A stretch of 8,701 bases of DNA from Oscillospiraceae bacterium. Lineage in GTDB: Bacteria > Bacillota > Clostridia > Oscillospirales > Ruminococcaceae. Below are positions 1 to 6,536 of this stretch, piece by piece. Below the pieces are notes generated by a model. That model was not told where the DNA came from. It did not search any database and worked only from the letters and a program-made list of their open reading frames with translations. Each line of letters opens with the position of its first letter. Position 1 is the first letter of the stretch. The stretch spans positions 1 to 8,701 of the forward strand of contig JAQXFT010000024.1 of the NCBI GenBank assembly GCA_029005335.1, read 5' to 3'. Position numbers and translations under genes: made by a program.

Positions 1-18
1 AAAAAAATCTCTGATGAT

Positions 19-47
19 ATTGTAACACAATTCTTTAAAAAAATCAA
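19..47 (-). promoter_or_regulatory. Leftward promoter for a gene beyond the window start
   Basis: On the minus strand, TTGATT (42-47) is followed after 17 bases by TACAAT (19-24), and a TG one base upstream of the -10 gives an extended -10. It lies about 50 bases past the stop of the Wzy/WaaL-like gene and faces the left edge, so it most likely drives a gene outside the window. The -35 matches 4 of 6 consensus bases and the -10 matches 5 of 6. The DNA is AT-rich, so a chance match is possible. Confidence 0.5.
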
Positions 48-53
48 GTGTTT

Positions 54-80
54 CTGAAAAAATTTCACAAAATTTTTCAA
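54..80 (-). terminator. Weak AT-rich hairpin after the Wzy/WaaL-like gene
   Basis: An imperfect inverted repeat (TGAAAAAATTT at 55-65 against AAATTTTTCA at 70-79) lies about 20 bases past the leftward stop codon. The stem is almost all A-T and has a bulge, and the T-run that follows on the minus strand is about 10 bases away. It could be a weak terminator or simply AT-rich sequence. I see no better terminator for this gene. Confidence 0.25.
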
Positions 81-99
81 GGTAATTTAAGCTATATTT

Positions 100-1503
100 T
101 TATGATTTTTCAGGAATGGTGTCAGATTTTCCGCTTATAAGCAATCCGGAAAAAATCCAGAACAGCGGTGAGAATGTAATATTTCCCGCACCTATGAAAA
201 ACAGAATCACTCCGCAAAGAGTAATGCACATTGAAATATATGTGCAGACATCATTTTTATTTGCTTTAAGCTTCCGGAATCCGATATATATAACAGATAC
301 AAGCACAGCGATAAAGAATATAAGCGAGGGGATTCCCCTTGTTGCACATACATAAAGATATTCATTGTAATTTTTATCAAATGTTCCGGAATTTTCTATA
401 ATCCTGTAGCTTGAATGAAGCTGGGGATATACAAGATTTTCCGCACCTGTTCCGGTAAGAGGATATTTTTTGATTATATCAAGTGTTCCGGAACTGAGAT
501 ATGAATATACTTCGGCAGTATTTTCTATATCAAAATCCTTCGGGTTGAAATTTCCGCTTGAGCCTATTCGGTTAAAGGAGTCGAACCACATCAATGCACC
601 GTCGTGAGTTGAATATTCTGAATTTTCGCATACTGCTCCGGAATTTATAAGCAGTACCGCACAAAGAGCTGAAACAATAACCCCTGCAGGTTTAAGAAAA
701 TTTATTTTAGGTGATTTTTTTACAAATACAGTAACTGTCACAGCTATAACAGACAATGCAATTCCGACAAGTGAAATAAGCGAATATGTGAATATCATCA
801 CAAAGCCGAAAAGCACTGATGATACTGTATATATTATCCTGCGTTTCTTACCCTCAAAAAGTATGCTTCCTGTCAGGGCTGAAACAAGTGCAAGGCTCAG
901 CACCATTGCAAGAAACAGCGGACTTTGTGAAAGTCCCGAACACGCATTTACATCGCCTGCCGATACTATATAATCATACTTGCTGGGCATTGAGTCAATA
1001 AAAATCTGCGGAACTGCCCAGAGTGAATTTATAATTCCCATAGCTGTAAGAGAGTCGAAAACTCTTATTCTGAATTTATCCTCAGATATTGCTGATGCTG
1101 TTACAAGAAAGCAGAAGTAAAATATTATTGCCAGAAGTCCCTCTCCTCTGCCGTCGAATCCATAAAAGGCTACAGCCATATCATAGGAATCAAAAAGTGA
1201 TATTATTCCCCATAGAATCATTCCTCCGAATGATAAGACGGGTATGAGCTTTTTCTTTTTAACATATCCCTTTATAAATGCTATTATGCTGAGAATCATG
1301 CAGATTACTCCGCATACTGCCAATGCACCCGATATAATCGGATATGATATTTTTTCTATATTAAATTCGCAGGGAATCGTCGCAAGGGATACAAGCAGGC
1401 AGGTAAGTATAAGCGATAATGATGCCATTTCTGAATACTTTTCAGAAGTCAGATTAAGTATGAAATTTGATTTTTCACTTGTATTGAATATAGTTTTAGC
1501 CAT
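100..1503 (-). CDS. O-antigen ligase/polymerase-like (Wzy/WaaL superfamily) membrane protein
   Basis: This is a 467-residue polytopic membrane protein with about ten hydrophobic segments. The large extracytoplasmic loop (about residues 290-390) near the C-terminus is typical of the Wzy/WaaL superfamily, whose members join or polymerise lipid-linked surface polysaccharides. Family-like motifs are FYGFDGRGEGLLA (113-125), SLISLVGIAL (241-250), PLTGTGAEN (348-356) and DKNYNEYLYVCATRGIPSL (376-394). In the last motif the usual His before NEYL is Tyr379. The ATG at 1503 is chosen because GGAGG lies 7 bases upstream; an ATG 11 codons earlier has no ribosome binding site and lies in the upstream terminator. 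The gene follows rny in the same direction, 63 bases after its stop. I see no separate promoter, so expression may depend on read-through of the hairpin at 1527-1552. The substrate is unknown, and no glycosyltransferase gene is adjacent. Confidence 0.75.
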   Translation of the reverse strand: MAKTIFNTSEKSNFILNLTSEKYSEMASLSLILTCLLVSLATIPCEFNIEKISYPIISGALAVCGVICMILSIIAFIKGYVKKKKLIPVLSFGGMILWGIISLFDSYDMAVAFYGFDGRGEGLLAIIFYFCFLVTASAISEDKFRIRVFDSLTAMGIINSLWAVPQIFIDSMPSKYDYIVSAGDVNACSGLSQSPLFLAMVLSLALVSALTGSILFEGKKRRIIYTVSSVLFGFVMIFTYSLISLVGIALSVIAVTVTVFVKKSPKINFLKPAGVIVSALCAVLLINSGAVCENSEYSTHDGALMWFDSFNRIGSSGNFNPKDFDIENTAEVYSYLSSGTLDIIKKYPLTGTGAENLVYPQLHSSYRIIENSGTFDKNYNEYLYVCATRGIPSLIFFIAVLVSVIYIGFRKLKANKNDVCTYISMCITLCGVILFFIGAGNITFSPLFWIFSGLLISGKSDTIPEKS

Positions 1504-1519
1504 AAAAAATCCTCCGTTA

Positions 1520-1552
1520 AAAATCAGTGCGGACAATTTTAATTGTCCGCAC
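1520..1552 (-). terminator. Strong terminator between rny and the Wzy/WaaL-like gene
   Basis: Positions 1527-1552 form a perfect palindrome with 12-base arms (GTGCGGACAATT and AATTGTCCGCAC) around two bases. On the minus strand the palindrome is followed by TGATTTTT. It starts 14 bases after the rny stop. The T-run ends only a few bases before the GGAGG ribosome binding site of the next gene, so any read-through transcript carries the hairpin just in front of that start. Confidence 0.85.
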
Positions 1553-1566
1553 CTTTGAAAAATAGT

Positions 1567-3153
1567 TTATTTTGCGTAATCGGTTACACGGCTTTCACGG
1601 ATAAGATTAATTTTAATTTGTCCGGGATAATCCATTTCCTTTTCAATCTGGTTTGCAATATTTCTTGCAACTATAACCATTTTTTCGTCATTGATAACTT
1701 CAGGGGTAACCATTATTCTTATTTCACGTCCTGCCTGAACAGCAAAGCACTTTTCAACACCCTGATATGATTTGCATATTTCTTCAAGCTTCTGGAGACG
1801 CTTGATATAGCTTTCATAATTTTCGCTTCTTGCACCGGGACGTGCTGCAGATATTGCATCTGCTGCCTGAACTATACACGCTATAACGGTTTTAGGTTCA
1901 ACATCATTATGGTGAGCCTCTATTGCGTGAATAATATTGGGATTTTCGTTGTATTTTTTACACACATCAACGCCTATCTGTACGTGTGAGCCTTCAATTT
2001 CTGCTGTAAGAGCCTTTCCTATATCATGCAGAAGTCCTGCACGTCTTGCCATATTTGCATCGACTCCCAGCTCAGAGGCAAGGACTCCGGAGAGCTTTGC
2101 GACTTCTATTGAGTGGTCGAGGACATTTTGTCTGTAGCTTGTTCTGTAATGCAAACGTCCGAGAAGCTTTACCAGTTCATGATTGATTCCGTGTACATTG
2201 GTTTCAATGACAGCTCTTTCGCCCTCCTGCCTGATACGGTGTTCGACCTCACGTCTGGCTTTATCGACCATTTCCTCGATACGTGTAGGGTGAATACGAC
2301 CATCAGCTATAAGCTTTTCGATAGCTATTCTTGCTACTTCACGTCTTACCTGGTCGAAGCATGAAATTGTTATAGCCTCCGGAGTATCGTCTATAATCAG
2401 GTCAACACCGGTAAGGGTTTCAAGGGTTCTTATATTTCTTCCCTCTCTGCCTATAATTCTTCCCTTCATCTCATCATTCGGGAGAGGGACTACTGAAACG
2501 GCACTTTCTGAGACCTGATCAGCAGCACATTTTGATATAGCCATTGAAATCATTTCTCTTGCCTTATCCTGACAGTCATCTTTAAGCTGTTGTTCATAGG
2601 CTGATATTTTCACGGCTTTTTCGTGAATCAAATCATTTTCGAGATTTGACAATATGTATTCCTTTGCCTGTTCCTTAGTGAACTCAGAAATTTTTTCAAG
2701 AACGTCCATCTGGCTTTTCTTTACGGCCTCGGCATCGTTAAGGGTTTCCTCAGCCTTTTTCAGTTTCTGGTCAAGAAGTTCATTTTTTTTCTCGAAGTTA
2801 TCATTTTTTCTGTCAAGGCTTTCCTCTTTCTGCTGCATACGTCTTTCCTGACGTGAAAGCTCTGCTCTGCGGTCTTTAATTTCCTTTTCGGCATCTGAGC
2901 GGAGCTTATGGATATCGTCCTTAGCTTCAACGAGAGCAGTTTTTTTGACATTTTCGGCATCTTTTTTAGCGTCCTCAAGGATACGCTCAGCTTCTTTTTC
3001 AGCCGAGCCCATTACTGCCTCTGCCTGTTGTTTACGCTGTTCAATTCCGTCACGTACACCTCTTTTATACTGGATATTTGACGTAGCAACTATACCTATA
3101 ACAGCGATTACAAGCACGACGGCAACACCGATTATCAGATATAAAGTTTCCAT
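1567..3153 (-). CDS. rny: Ribonuclease Y
   Basis: RNase Y is the membrane-anchored endoribonuclease that starts mRNA decay and processing in many Gram-positive bacteria. The 528-residue product has the full family architecture. An N-terminal membrane helix spans about 3-23 and a long charged coiled coil about 45-200. A KH RNA-binding domain carries GRIIGREGRN (231-240). An HD phosphohydrolase domain has His347, the His376-Asp377 pair in AGLLHDIGKA, the HH pair at 414-415 and Asp432. The C-terminal domain ends in ESRVTDYAK. The length is normal for the family. The ATG at 3153 lies 10 bases after GGAGG; an in-frame ATG at 3162 would extend the protein by three residues but is only one base from the ribosome binding site. 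A consensus promoter (3352-3380) gives a leader of about 190 bases, and a terminator follows the stop. Confidence 0.97.
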   Translation of the reverse strand: METLYLIIGVAVVLVIAVIGIVATSNIQYKRGVRDGIEQRKQQAEAVMGSAEKEAERILEDAKKDAENVKKTALVEAKDDIHKLRSDAEKEIKDRRAELSRQERRMQQKEESLDRKNDNFEKKNELLDQKLKKAEETLNDAEAVKKSQMDVLEKISEFTKEQAKEYILSNLENDLIHEKAVKISAYEQQLKDDCQDKAREMISMAISKCAADQVSESAVSVVPLPNDEMKGRIIGREGRNIRTLETLTGVDLIIDDTPEAITISCFDQVRREVARIAIEKLIADGRIHPTRIEEMVDKARREVEHRIRQEGERAVIETNVHGINHELVKLLGRLHYRTSYRQNVLDHSIEVAKLSGVLASELGVDANMARRAGLLHDIGKALTAEIEGSHVQIGVDVCKKYNENPNIIHAIEAHHNDVEPKTVIACIVQAADAISAARPGARSENYESYIKRLQKLEEICKSYQGVEKCFAVQAGREIRIMVTPEVINDEKMVIVARNIANQIEKEMDYPGQIKINLIRESRVTDYAK

Positions 3154-3168
3154 GCATTGCATACCTCC
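3151..3168 (-). promoter_or_regulatory. rny ribosome binding site with three nested ATGs
   Basis: A single GGAGG (3168-3164) is followed by three overlapping ATGs. The first, at 3162, is in frame but only 1 base away. The second, at 3157, is out of frame with a 6-base spacing. The third, at 3153, is in frame with a 10-base spacing. The out-of-frame ATG opens a 30-codon frame ending at 3065 inside rny. The arrangement may let wrong-frame initiation compete with RNase Y synthesis, which is an inference from spacing only. Confidence 0.5.
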
Positions 3169-3263
3169 TTCTGTAAAATATTATGAAAATAGTTTGTATC
3201 ATAAAATTATTACATACAGGCGGTAAGCCACTATTATTTTATTTAATTTTAAAATATTGTAAC

Positions 3264-3283
3264 CAGAGATTCTGAAATCTCTG
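3264..3283 (-). other. Hairpin in the rny leader
   Basis: CAGAGATT and AATCTCTG form a perfect 8-bp stem around a four-base loop. The hairpin lies inside the predicted 190-base leader of rny, about 60 bases after the predicted transcription start. A smaller 4-bp hairpin (GCAG/CTGC) lies near 3303-3315. Neither is followed by a T-run, so they do not look like terminators. I recognise no known riboswitch or leader family here. Confidence 0.45.
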
Positions 3284-3351
3284 AAAGGTTTATTAAAACA
3301 AAGCAGCAATACTGCCCGAGTAATATTTTGCAAATAAATACAACACTGATT

Positions 3352-3380
3352 ATTATACACTTTTTTCATTTATTTGTCAA
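3352..3380 (-). promoter_or_regulatory. rny promoter
   Basis: On the minus strand a perfect TTGACA (3375-3380) and a perfect TATAAT (3352-3357) are separated by 17 bases, the sigma-A consensus. The expected start is near 3345, giving a leader of about 190 bases before rny. The promoter diverges from the ArsR-type promoter that begins at 3431. Confidence 0.9.
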
Positions 3381-3430
3381 TGGATTTTCAGGATATAATT
3401 TAATAAAAATGTGTTAACATAATATCCGGC

Positions 3431-3459
3431 TTGACAAAACCCCTTAAAAACGTTATTAT
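3431..3459 (+). promoter_or_regulatory. Promoter of the ArsR-type regulator operon
   Basis: A perfect TTGACA (3431-3436) is followed after 17 bases by TATTAT (3454-3459). A TATAAT at 3457-3462 also exists, but its spacing would be 20 bases. The predicted start is near 3466, about 30 bases before the ATG at 3496. Confidence 0.75.
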
Positions 3460-3467
3460 AATTATAA
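3456..3467 (+). promoter_or_regulatory. Candidate ArsR-family operator over the -10 region
   Basis: TTATAATTATAA is a perfect 12-base palindrome overlapping the -10 box and probable start site of the regulator operon. Many ArsR/SmtB repressors bind AT-rich inverted repeats at this position in their own promoters. The sequence is pure A/T, so it could be chance. A second short palindrome, TGTTAACA (3412-3419), lies just upstream of the -35. Confidence 0.35.
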
Positions 3468-3495
3468 AACAAAAATATTCTGATTGGAGAATTTT

Positions 3496-3861
3496 ATGGA
3501 AAACGAAAAATGCCACCTCTGCAGTGAAAATTGTGTTCATGAGGAAACAATATCCAGAATATCGGAGCTTATGCCTGATGAAGATGCACTTTATGACGTT
3601 GCCAGTCTTTTTAAAATCTTCGGAGATGCTACACGTATCCGCATTATGTTCATACTTTTTACTGACGAAATGTGCGTATGCGATATTGCAAAATCACTTG
3701 ATATGACTCAGTCCGCAATATCACATCAGCTCCGTATTTTAAAGCAAGCCCGCCTTGTAAAAAGCAGACGTTCCGGAAAAACTATTTTTTACTCCCTCGC
3801 CGATGCCCATGTAAAAGGTATATTCTATCAGGCTATGGAACATATTTTAGAAAAGAGGTAA
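3496..3861 (+). CDS. ArsR/SmtB-family metal-responsive transcriptional repressor
   Basis: This is a 121-residue winged-helix repressor of the ArsR/SmtB family, which leaves DNA when it binds metal. The recognition region is MTQSAISHQLRILKQARLV (70-88), followed by a wing with RRSGKTIFYSL (91-101). Both classical metal sites can be read. The alpha3N-type thiolate site has Cys60 and Cys62 in CVCD plus N-terminal Cys6, Cys9 and Cys13. The alpha5 site has Asp103, His105, His116 and Glu119, matching the D-x-H-x10-H-x2-E pattern of SmtB and CadC. This predicts sensing of soft or borderline ions such as Cd, Pb or Zn. The ATG at 3496 has GGAG 6 bases upstream; a TTG at 3484 overlaps that site and is unlikely. 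It sits 8 bases before an amidohydrolase gene, not beside a metal pump, so its main targets may lie elsewhere. Confidence 0.92.
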   Translation: MENEKCHLCSENCVHEETISRISELMPDEDALYDVASLFKIFGDATRIRIMFILFTDEMCVCDIAKSLDMTQSAISHQLRILKQARLVKSRRSGKTIFYSLADAHVKGIFYQAMEHILEKR

Positions 3862-3869
3862 AAAAATCT

Positions 3870-4664
3870 ATGATTATTGACTTTCATACCCATGCCTTTA
3901 CCGACTCTGTCGCCGGAAAAGCAATTTCAAGCTTATCAGAGACCTCCGGAATAGCTCCGCTCACTGATGGCACTGTAAAAAATCTTATTGAATTTATGAG
4001 TAAGGAGGGCGTTGAGAAATCCGTTATACTTCCCGTTGCAACAAAGCCATCTCAGCAGATAACTATAAACAACTGGGCATCATCAGTCTCTGATGAACAT
4101 ATTATATCATTCGGAACGCTTTTTCCCTTTTCAGACAATATTCTTGAAGAGGCTGAAAGAATAAAATCCCTCGGACTTCACGGAGTAAAATTCCACTGCG
4201 AATATCAGAAATTTTTCCCTGATGAACCGGATATGTATCCCGTATATCAGAAGCTTGCAGAACTTGGACTTCCTGTAATCTTTCACGGAGGCTGGGACCC
4301 CGTATCAACTGATATTATATATGCTACTCCTGAACGTTTCGCAAAAGCTATATCAGATAATCCGAAGCTTACTTTTATTATCGCTCATCTTGGCGGTATG
4401 AAAATGTGGGAGGACGTTGAAAAACATCTCGCCGGAAAATTTGATAATCTCTATCTCGATACAAGCTGTCTTTCAAGATATATAGCTCCCGAAACTCTTT
4501 ATAATATAATAAGACTGCATACTCCTGATAAAATCCTTTTCGGAAGCGATTCACCTTGGGACAAGCCCTCTGATATCACTGTTATGATAAATAATCTTCC
4601 CCTCTCTGATTCCGAAAAAGAAAAGATTTTCTATCTTAATGCAAAAAAATTACTGAACATATAA
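3870..4664 (+). CDS. Amidohydrolase family (amidohydrolase_2-type) metal-dependent hydrolase
   Basis: This is a 264-residue TIM-barrel hydrolase of the amidohydrolase superfamily, probably of the amidohydrolase_2 branch that also includes aminocarboxymuconate semialdehyde decarboxylase-like enzymes. Metal and active-site candidates are His6 and His8 in DFHTHAF, His109 in GVKFHCEYQ, His139 in VIFHGGWD, His173 in IIAHLGG and Asp227 in FGSDSPW. All lie at strand ends in the expected order, so the enzyme looks intact and cytoplasmic. The substrate cannot be told from sequence. The ATG lies 8 bases after the stop of the ArsR-type regulator, and the likely ribosome binding site (AAGAGG) is inside the regulator's last codons, which suggests co-transcription and possibly translational coupling. 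I see no terminator in the 77 bases after it. Confidence 0.85.
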   Translation: MIIDFHTHAFTDSVAGKAISSLSETSGIAPLTDGTVKNLIEFMSKEGVEKSVILPVATKPSQQITINNWASSVSDEHIISFGTLFPFSDNILEEAERIKSLGLHGVKFHCEYQKFFPDEPDMYPVYQKLAELGLPVIFHGGWDPVSTDIIYATPERFAKAISDNPKLTFIIAHLGGMKMWEDVEKHLAGKFDNLYLDTSCLSRYIAPETLYNIIRLHTPDKILFGSDSPWDKPSDITVMINNLPLSDSEKEKIFYLNAKKLLNI

Positions 4665-4693
4665 AAATTTACAGAATATTAAAATTGTAGGAA

Positions 4694-4721
4694 TTACACG
4701 GCGTTCACAACATGCTATAAT
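4694..4721 (+). promoter_or_regulatory. Extended -10 promoter of the CPBP-tadA unit
   Basis: TGCTATAAT (4713-4721) is a perfect extended -10. The -35 is poor, the best candidate being TTACAC at 4694-4699 with a 16-base spacer. The expected start is near 4728, leaving only about 14 bases before the ATG at 4742. An inverted repeat (GTTCAC 4703-4708, GTGAAC 4734-4739) flanks the -10 and overlaps the ribosome binding site. It could be an operator, but this is speculative. Confidence 0.6.
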
Positions 4722-4741
4722 ATTAAAAAGGCGGTGAACCA

Positions 4742-5908
4742 ATGGACTGTATGCAAACTAAAAATTATCCCGAAAATAATATGCTGGACGTTACAGAAAA
4801 TTTTGACTATTCCGGTCAGTCTGAGGAATATATCAAAGCCTATAAAAAATGGCGTAAAAATCCGGACAACCCCTATGCCTATAACTATATCCGGAACAGC
4901 AATGAAATAACCTTCAGCGACAGCGAGGGCTTTATCAGAACTATTCCGGAGGAAAAAGAACGTGAAGTCCTTACAAGGGTTTTATATATCTTCGGAACTG
5001 TCCTTACCCTGTATCTCTTTACTGAATTTGTAATATCAAGAATTATTGTAACTCTCCTCGACCTGATTGGAATAAATGTACATAATTCATTTTTAAACTA
5101 CTCGTTTTATGGCGGTCAGGCTGAAATTATGACAGTTATGATTATTGTAACTCTGCTCAAATTCTGTCTGCCTGCATTAATACTTCACAAGACAATTAAA
5201 ATGCCTGTTAAGGCTTCGCTTCCATGCAGGCTTCAGAGCAGTAAGGATTTGTTTTTCTGCATATCCCTGAGCCTGCTTGTAAGCGTCATTACAAGCATTT
5301 CAAGAGCCTACTCAGATACCACAAAGGAATATTTCAGCTTCTTCAACAGCTACAGCACGGAAATATCACTTCTTAATCAGAGTGAGCTTGTTATCTATAT
5401 GTTCTTTGATATTGTAATCGTATCAATTATGAGCGAAATCCTTTTCAGAGGAATTATATTCCAGACCCTGAGACAGTTCGGCGACTTATATGCCGTTATA
5501 GTATCATCAGTATTTTCCGCACTTATTTCACACGATATATCAATGATGCCGGCTGTATTTGCCGTTTCAATGATTGCTTCAATATCAATTCTCCGGAGCG
5601 GTACTGTCTTTACAGCTATATCTGTAAGAATAACAAACAAAATTTATCTTTTCTCACTCACTATAATAGAATTGTCATTTTCGGATATGAATATAAAAAG
5701 AAGCTACTTTATGGTTATATGCTTTCTGACAAGTCTGATTATAGCTTTTCTGATATGGAAAACTATGGATAATAAAATTGTCCTGAAGAAAAATATAACT
5801 ACGTTTCTGACCGCAAGACAGAAAATTACAATGATTTTCACAACGCTTCCGACATTTACAGTAATATTCCTGTGCATAACCATAATAGCAACAAATATTT
5901 TTATATGA
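4742..5908 (+). CDS. CPBP/Abi-like (CAAX protease family) membrane protein, catalytic residues lost
   Basis: This 388-residue protein has a hydrophilic N-terminus of about 75 residues, then about eight membrane segments (near 78-105, 126-148, 169-187, 215-230, 248-264, 271-284, 321-339 and 361-384). SEILFRGIIFQTLR (231-244) aligns with the EExxxR motif of CPBP intramembrane glutamic endopeptidases. The first, catalytic Glu is Ser231; Glu232 and Arg236 remain. His264 matches the motif 2 histidine, but the preceding Phe is shifted. The last-motif His is replaced by Arg296 in ISVRITNK, and the Asn is displaced. It is therefore probably not an active protease and may act as a binding or scaffolding protein. 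The ATG has AGGCGGTG just upstream. tadA starts 19 bases after its stop, so the two are probably co-transcribed. The family assignment rests mainly on the FRG motif and its membrane context. Confidence 0.7.
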   Translation: MDCMQTKNYPENNMLDVTENFDYSGQSEEYIKAYKKWRKNPDNPYAYNYIRNSNEITFSDSEGFIRTIPEEKEREVLTRVLYIFGTVLTLYLFTEFVISRIIVTLLDLIGINVHNSFLNYSFYGGQAEIMTVMIIVTLLKFCLPALILHKTIKMPVKASLPCRLQSSKDLFFCISLSLLVSVITSISRAYSDTTKEYFSFFNSYSTEISLLNQSELVIYMFFDIVIVSIMSEILFRGIIFQTLRQFGDLYAVIVSSVFSALISHDISMMPAVFAVSMIASISILRSGTVFTAISVRITNKIYLFSLTIIELSFSDMNIKRSYFMVICFLTSLIIAFLIWKTMDNKIVLKKNITTFLTARQKITMIFTTLPTFTVIFLCITIIATNIFI

Positions 5909-5927
5909 TTTATGGAGGTATTCTGAT

Positions 5928-6407
5928 TTGAATATATATATGAATCGTGCTGTTGAGCTTGCTGAAAAGGCATTCAGTCTCGGAGAAGTCCCTGTAGGTG
6001 CTGTCATAGTCAGAAAAAATAAAATCATAGGCGAGGGCTACAATCTCAGGGAATCAAGCCGGAACGCTCTCGCCCATGCCGAAATTATTGCCATAAATCA
6101 GGCTTGCCGTAATCTCGGGGGCTGGAGGCTTCCGGAATGTGAAATCTATATAACCCTTGAACCCTGTCCCATGTGCTGTGGTGCTATAATAAATGCCCGT
6201 ATCGATAATGTATTCTTCGGTGCATATGACAAGAAAAGCGGTTCTGCCGTATCGGTTCAGAGAATGTTTGACCTGCCGTATAATTACCGCCCTGAAATTA
6301 CGGGCGGTATAATGCAGGAACAGTGTTCAGAACTTTTATCACGATTTTTTCGGGAATTAAGACAAAAACAAAAAAAAATTCCCGCCGGTATTGACGATAT
6401 ACCGTGA
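5928..6407 (+). CDS. tadA: tRNA-specific adenosine deaminase TadA
   Basis: TadA converts the wobble adenosine of tRNA-Arg(ACG) to inosine in the cytoplasm, so that one tRNA reads CGU, CGC and CGA. The 159-residue product has the zinc deaminase motifs HAE (His50, Glu52) and PCPMC (Cys80, Cys83), with TLEPCPMCCGAI and NVFFGAYDKKSG typical of the family. The length is normal. The start is the TTG at 5928, because GGAGG ends 9 bases upstream; the first in-frame ATG, at 5940, is too far at 21 bases. It follows the CPBP-like gene by 19 bases in the same direction and is followed by a T-run hairpin, then by a tRNA array. The tRNA-Arg of that array has anticodon TCT, so it is not a TadA substrate. 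Confidence in function is high. Confidence 0.95.
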   Translation: MNIYMNRAVELAEKAFSLGEVPVGAVIVRKNKIIGEGYNLRESSRNALAHAEIIAINQACRNLGGWRLPECEIYITLEPCPMCCGAIINARIDNVFFGAYDKKSGSAVSVQRMFDLPYNYRPEITGGIMQEQCSELLSRFFRELRQKQKKIPAGIDDIP

Positions 6408-6409
6408 TT

Positions 6410-6444
6410 TTTCAGAATTTTCAAAAATTTTCTGAAATTTTTTT
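6410..6444 (+). terminator. Terminator after tadA
   Basis: TTTCAGAA (6410-6417) pairs with TTCTGAAA (6430-6437), and seven T bases follow (6438-6444). It begins two bases after the tadA stop. The stem is AT-rich with a 12-base loop that may pair further, so it may be leaky. Confidence 0.65.
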
Positions 6445-6454
6445 CAAAAAACCC

Positions 6455-6483
6455 TTGACAAATCAGAATTTATCTGATATAAT
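6455..6483 (+). promoter_or_regulatory. tRNA array promoter
   Basis: Perfect TTGACA (6455-6460) and TATAAT (6478-6483) are separated by 17 bases, as expected for a strong stable-RNA promoter. The start should lie near 6490, giving a leader of about 45 bases before tRNA-Leu. That leader contains a short CAGTC/GACTG inverted repeat (6491-6495 and 6517-6521). Confidence 0.92.
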
Positions 6484-6536
6484 AATAAAGCAGTCAGGTT
6501 ACAGAGCAAATATAAAGACTGTAAAAAATAATTTAT

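Noticed and set aside
116..1558. Several rightward open frames of 60-104 codons opposite the Wzy/WaaL-like gene
   Set aside because: They are antisense to a clear membrane protein gene, lack ribosome binding sites and show no recognisable motifs.
1543..3226. Open frames opposite or in another frame of rny
   Set aside because: RNase Y is unmistakable here with all its domains; the others are shadows of its coding sequence.
3181..3350. Possible riboswitch or T-box in the rny leader
   Set aside because: There are no conserved T-box or riboswitch core elements, and the hairpins are not followed by a T-run.
3436..3462. TATAAT at 3457-3462 as the -10 for the TTGACA at 3431
   Set aside because: The spacer would be 20 bases. 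TATTAT at 3454-3459 with 17 bases is better.
4665..4741. Possible terminator after the amidohydrolase gene
   Set aside because: Only short AT-rich repeats are present, with no GC-containing stem followed by a T-run.
5395..6028. Leftward open frames of 81-117 codons over the CPBP-like gene and the tadA start
   Set aside because: They are antisense to two supported genes, with no ribosome binding site and low-complexity composition.
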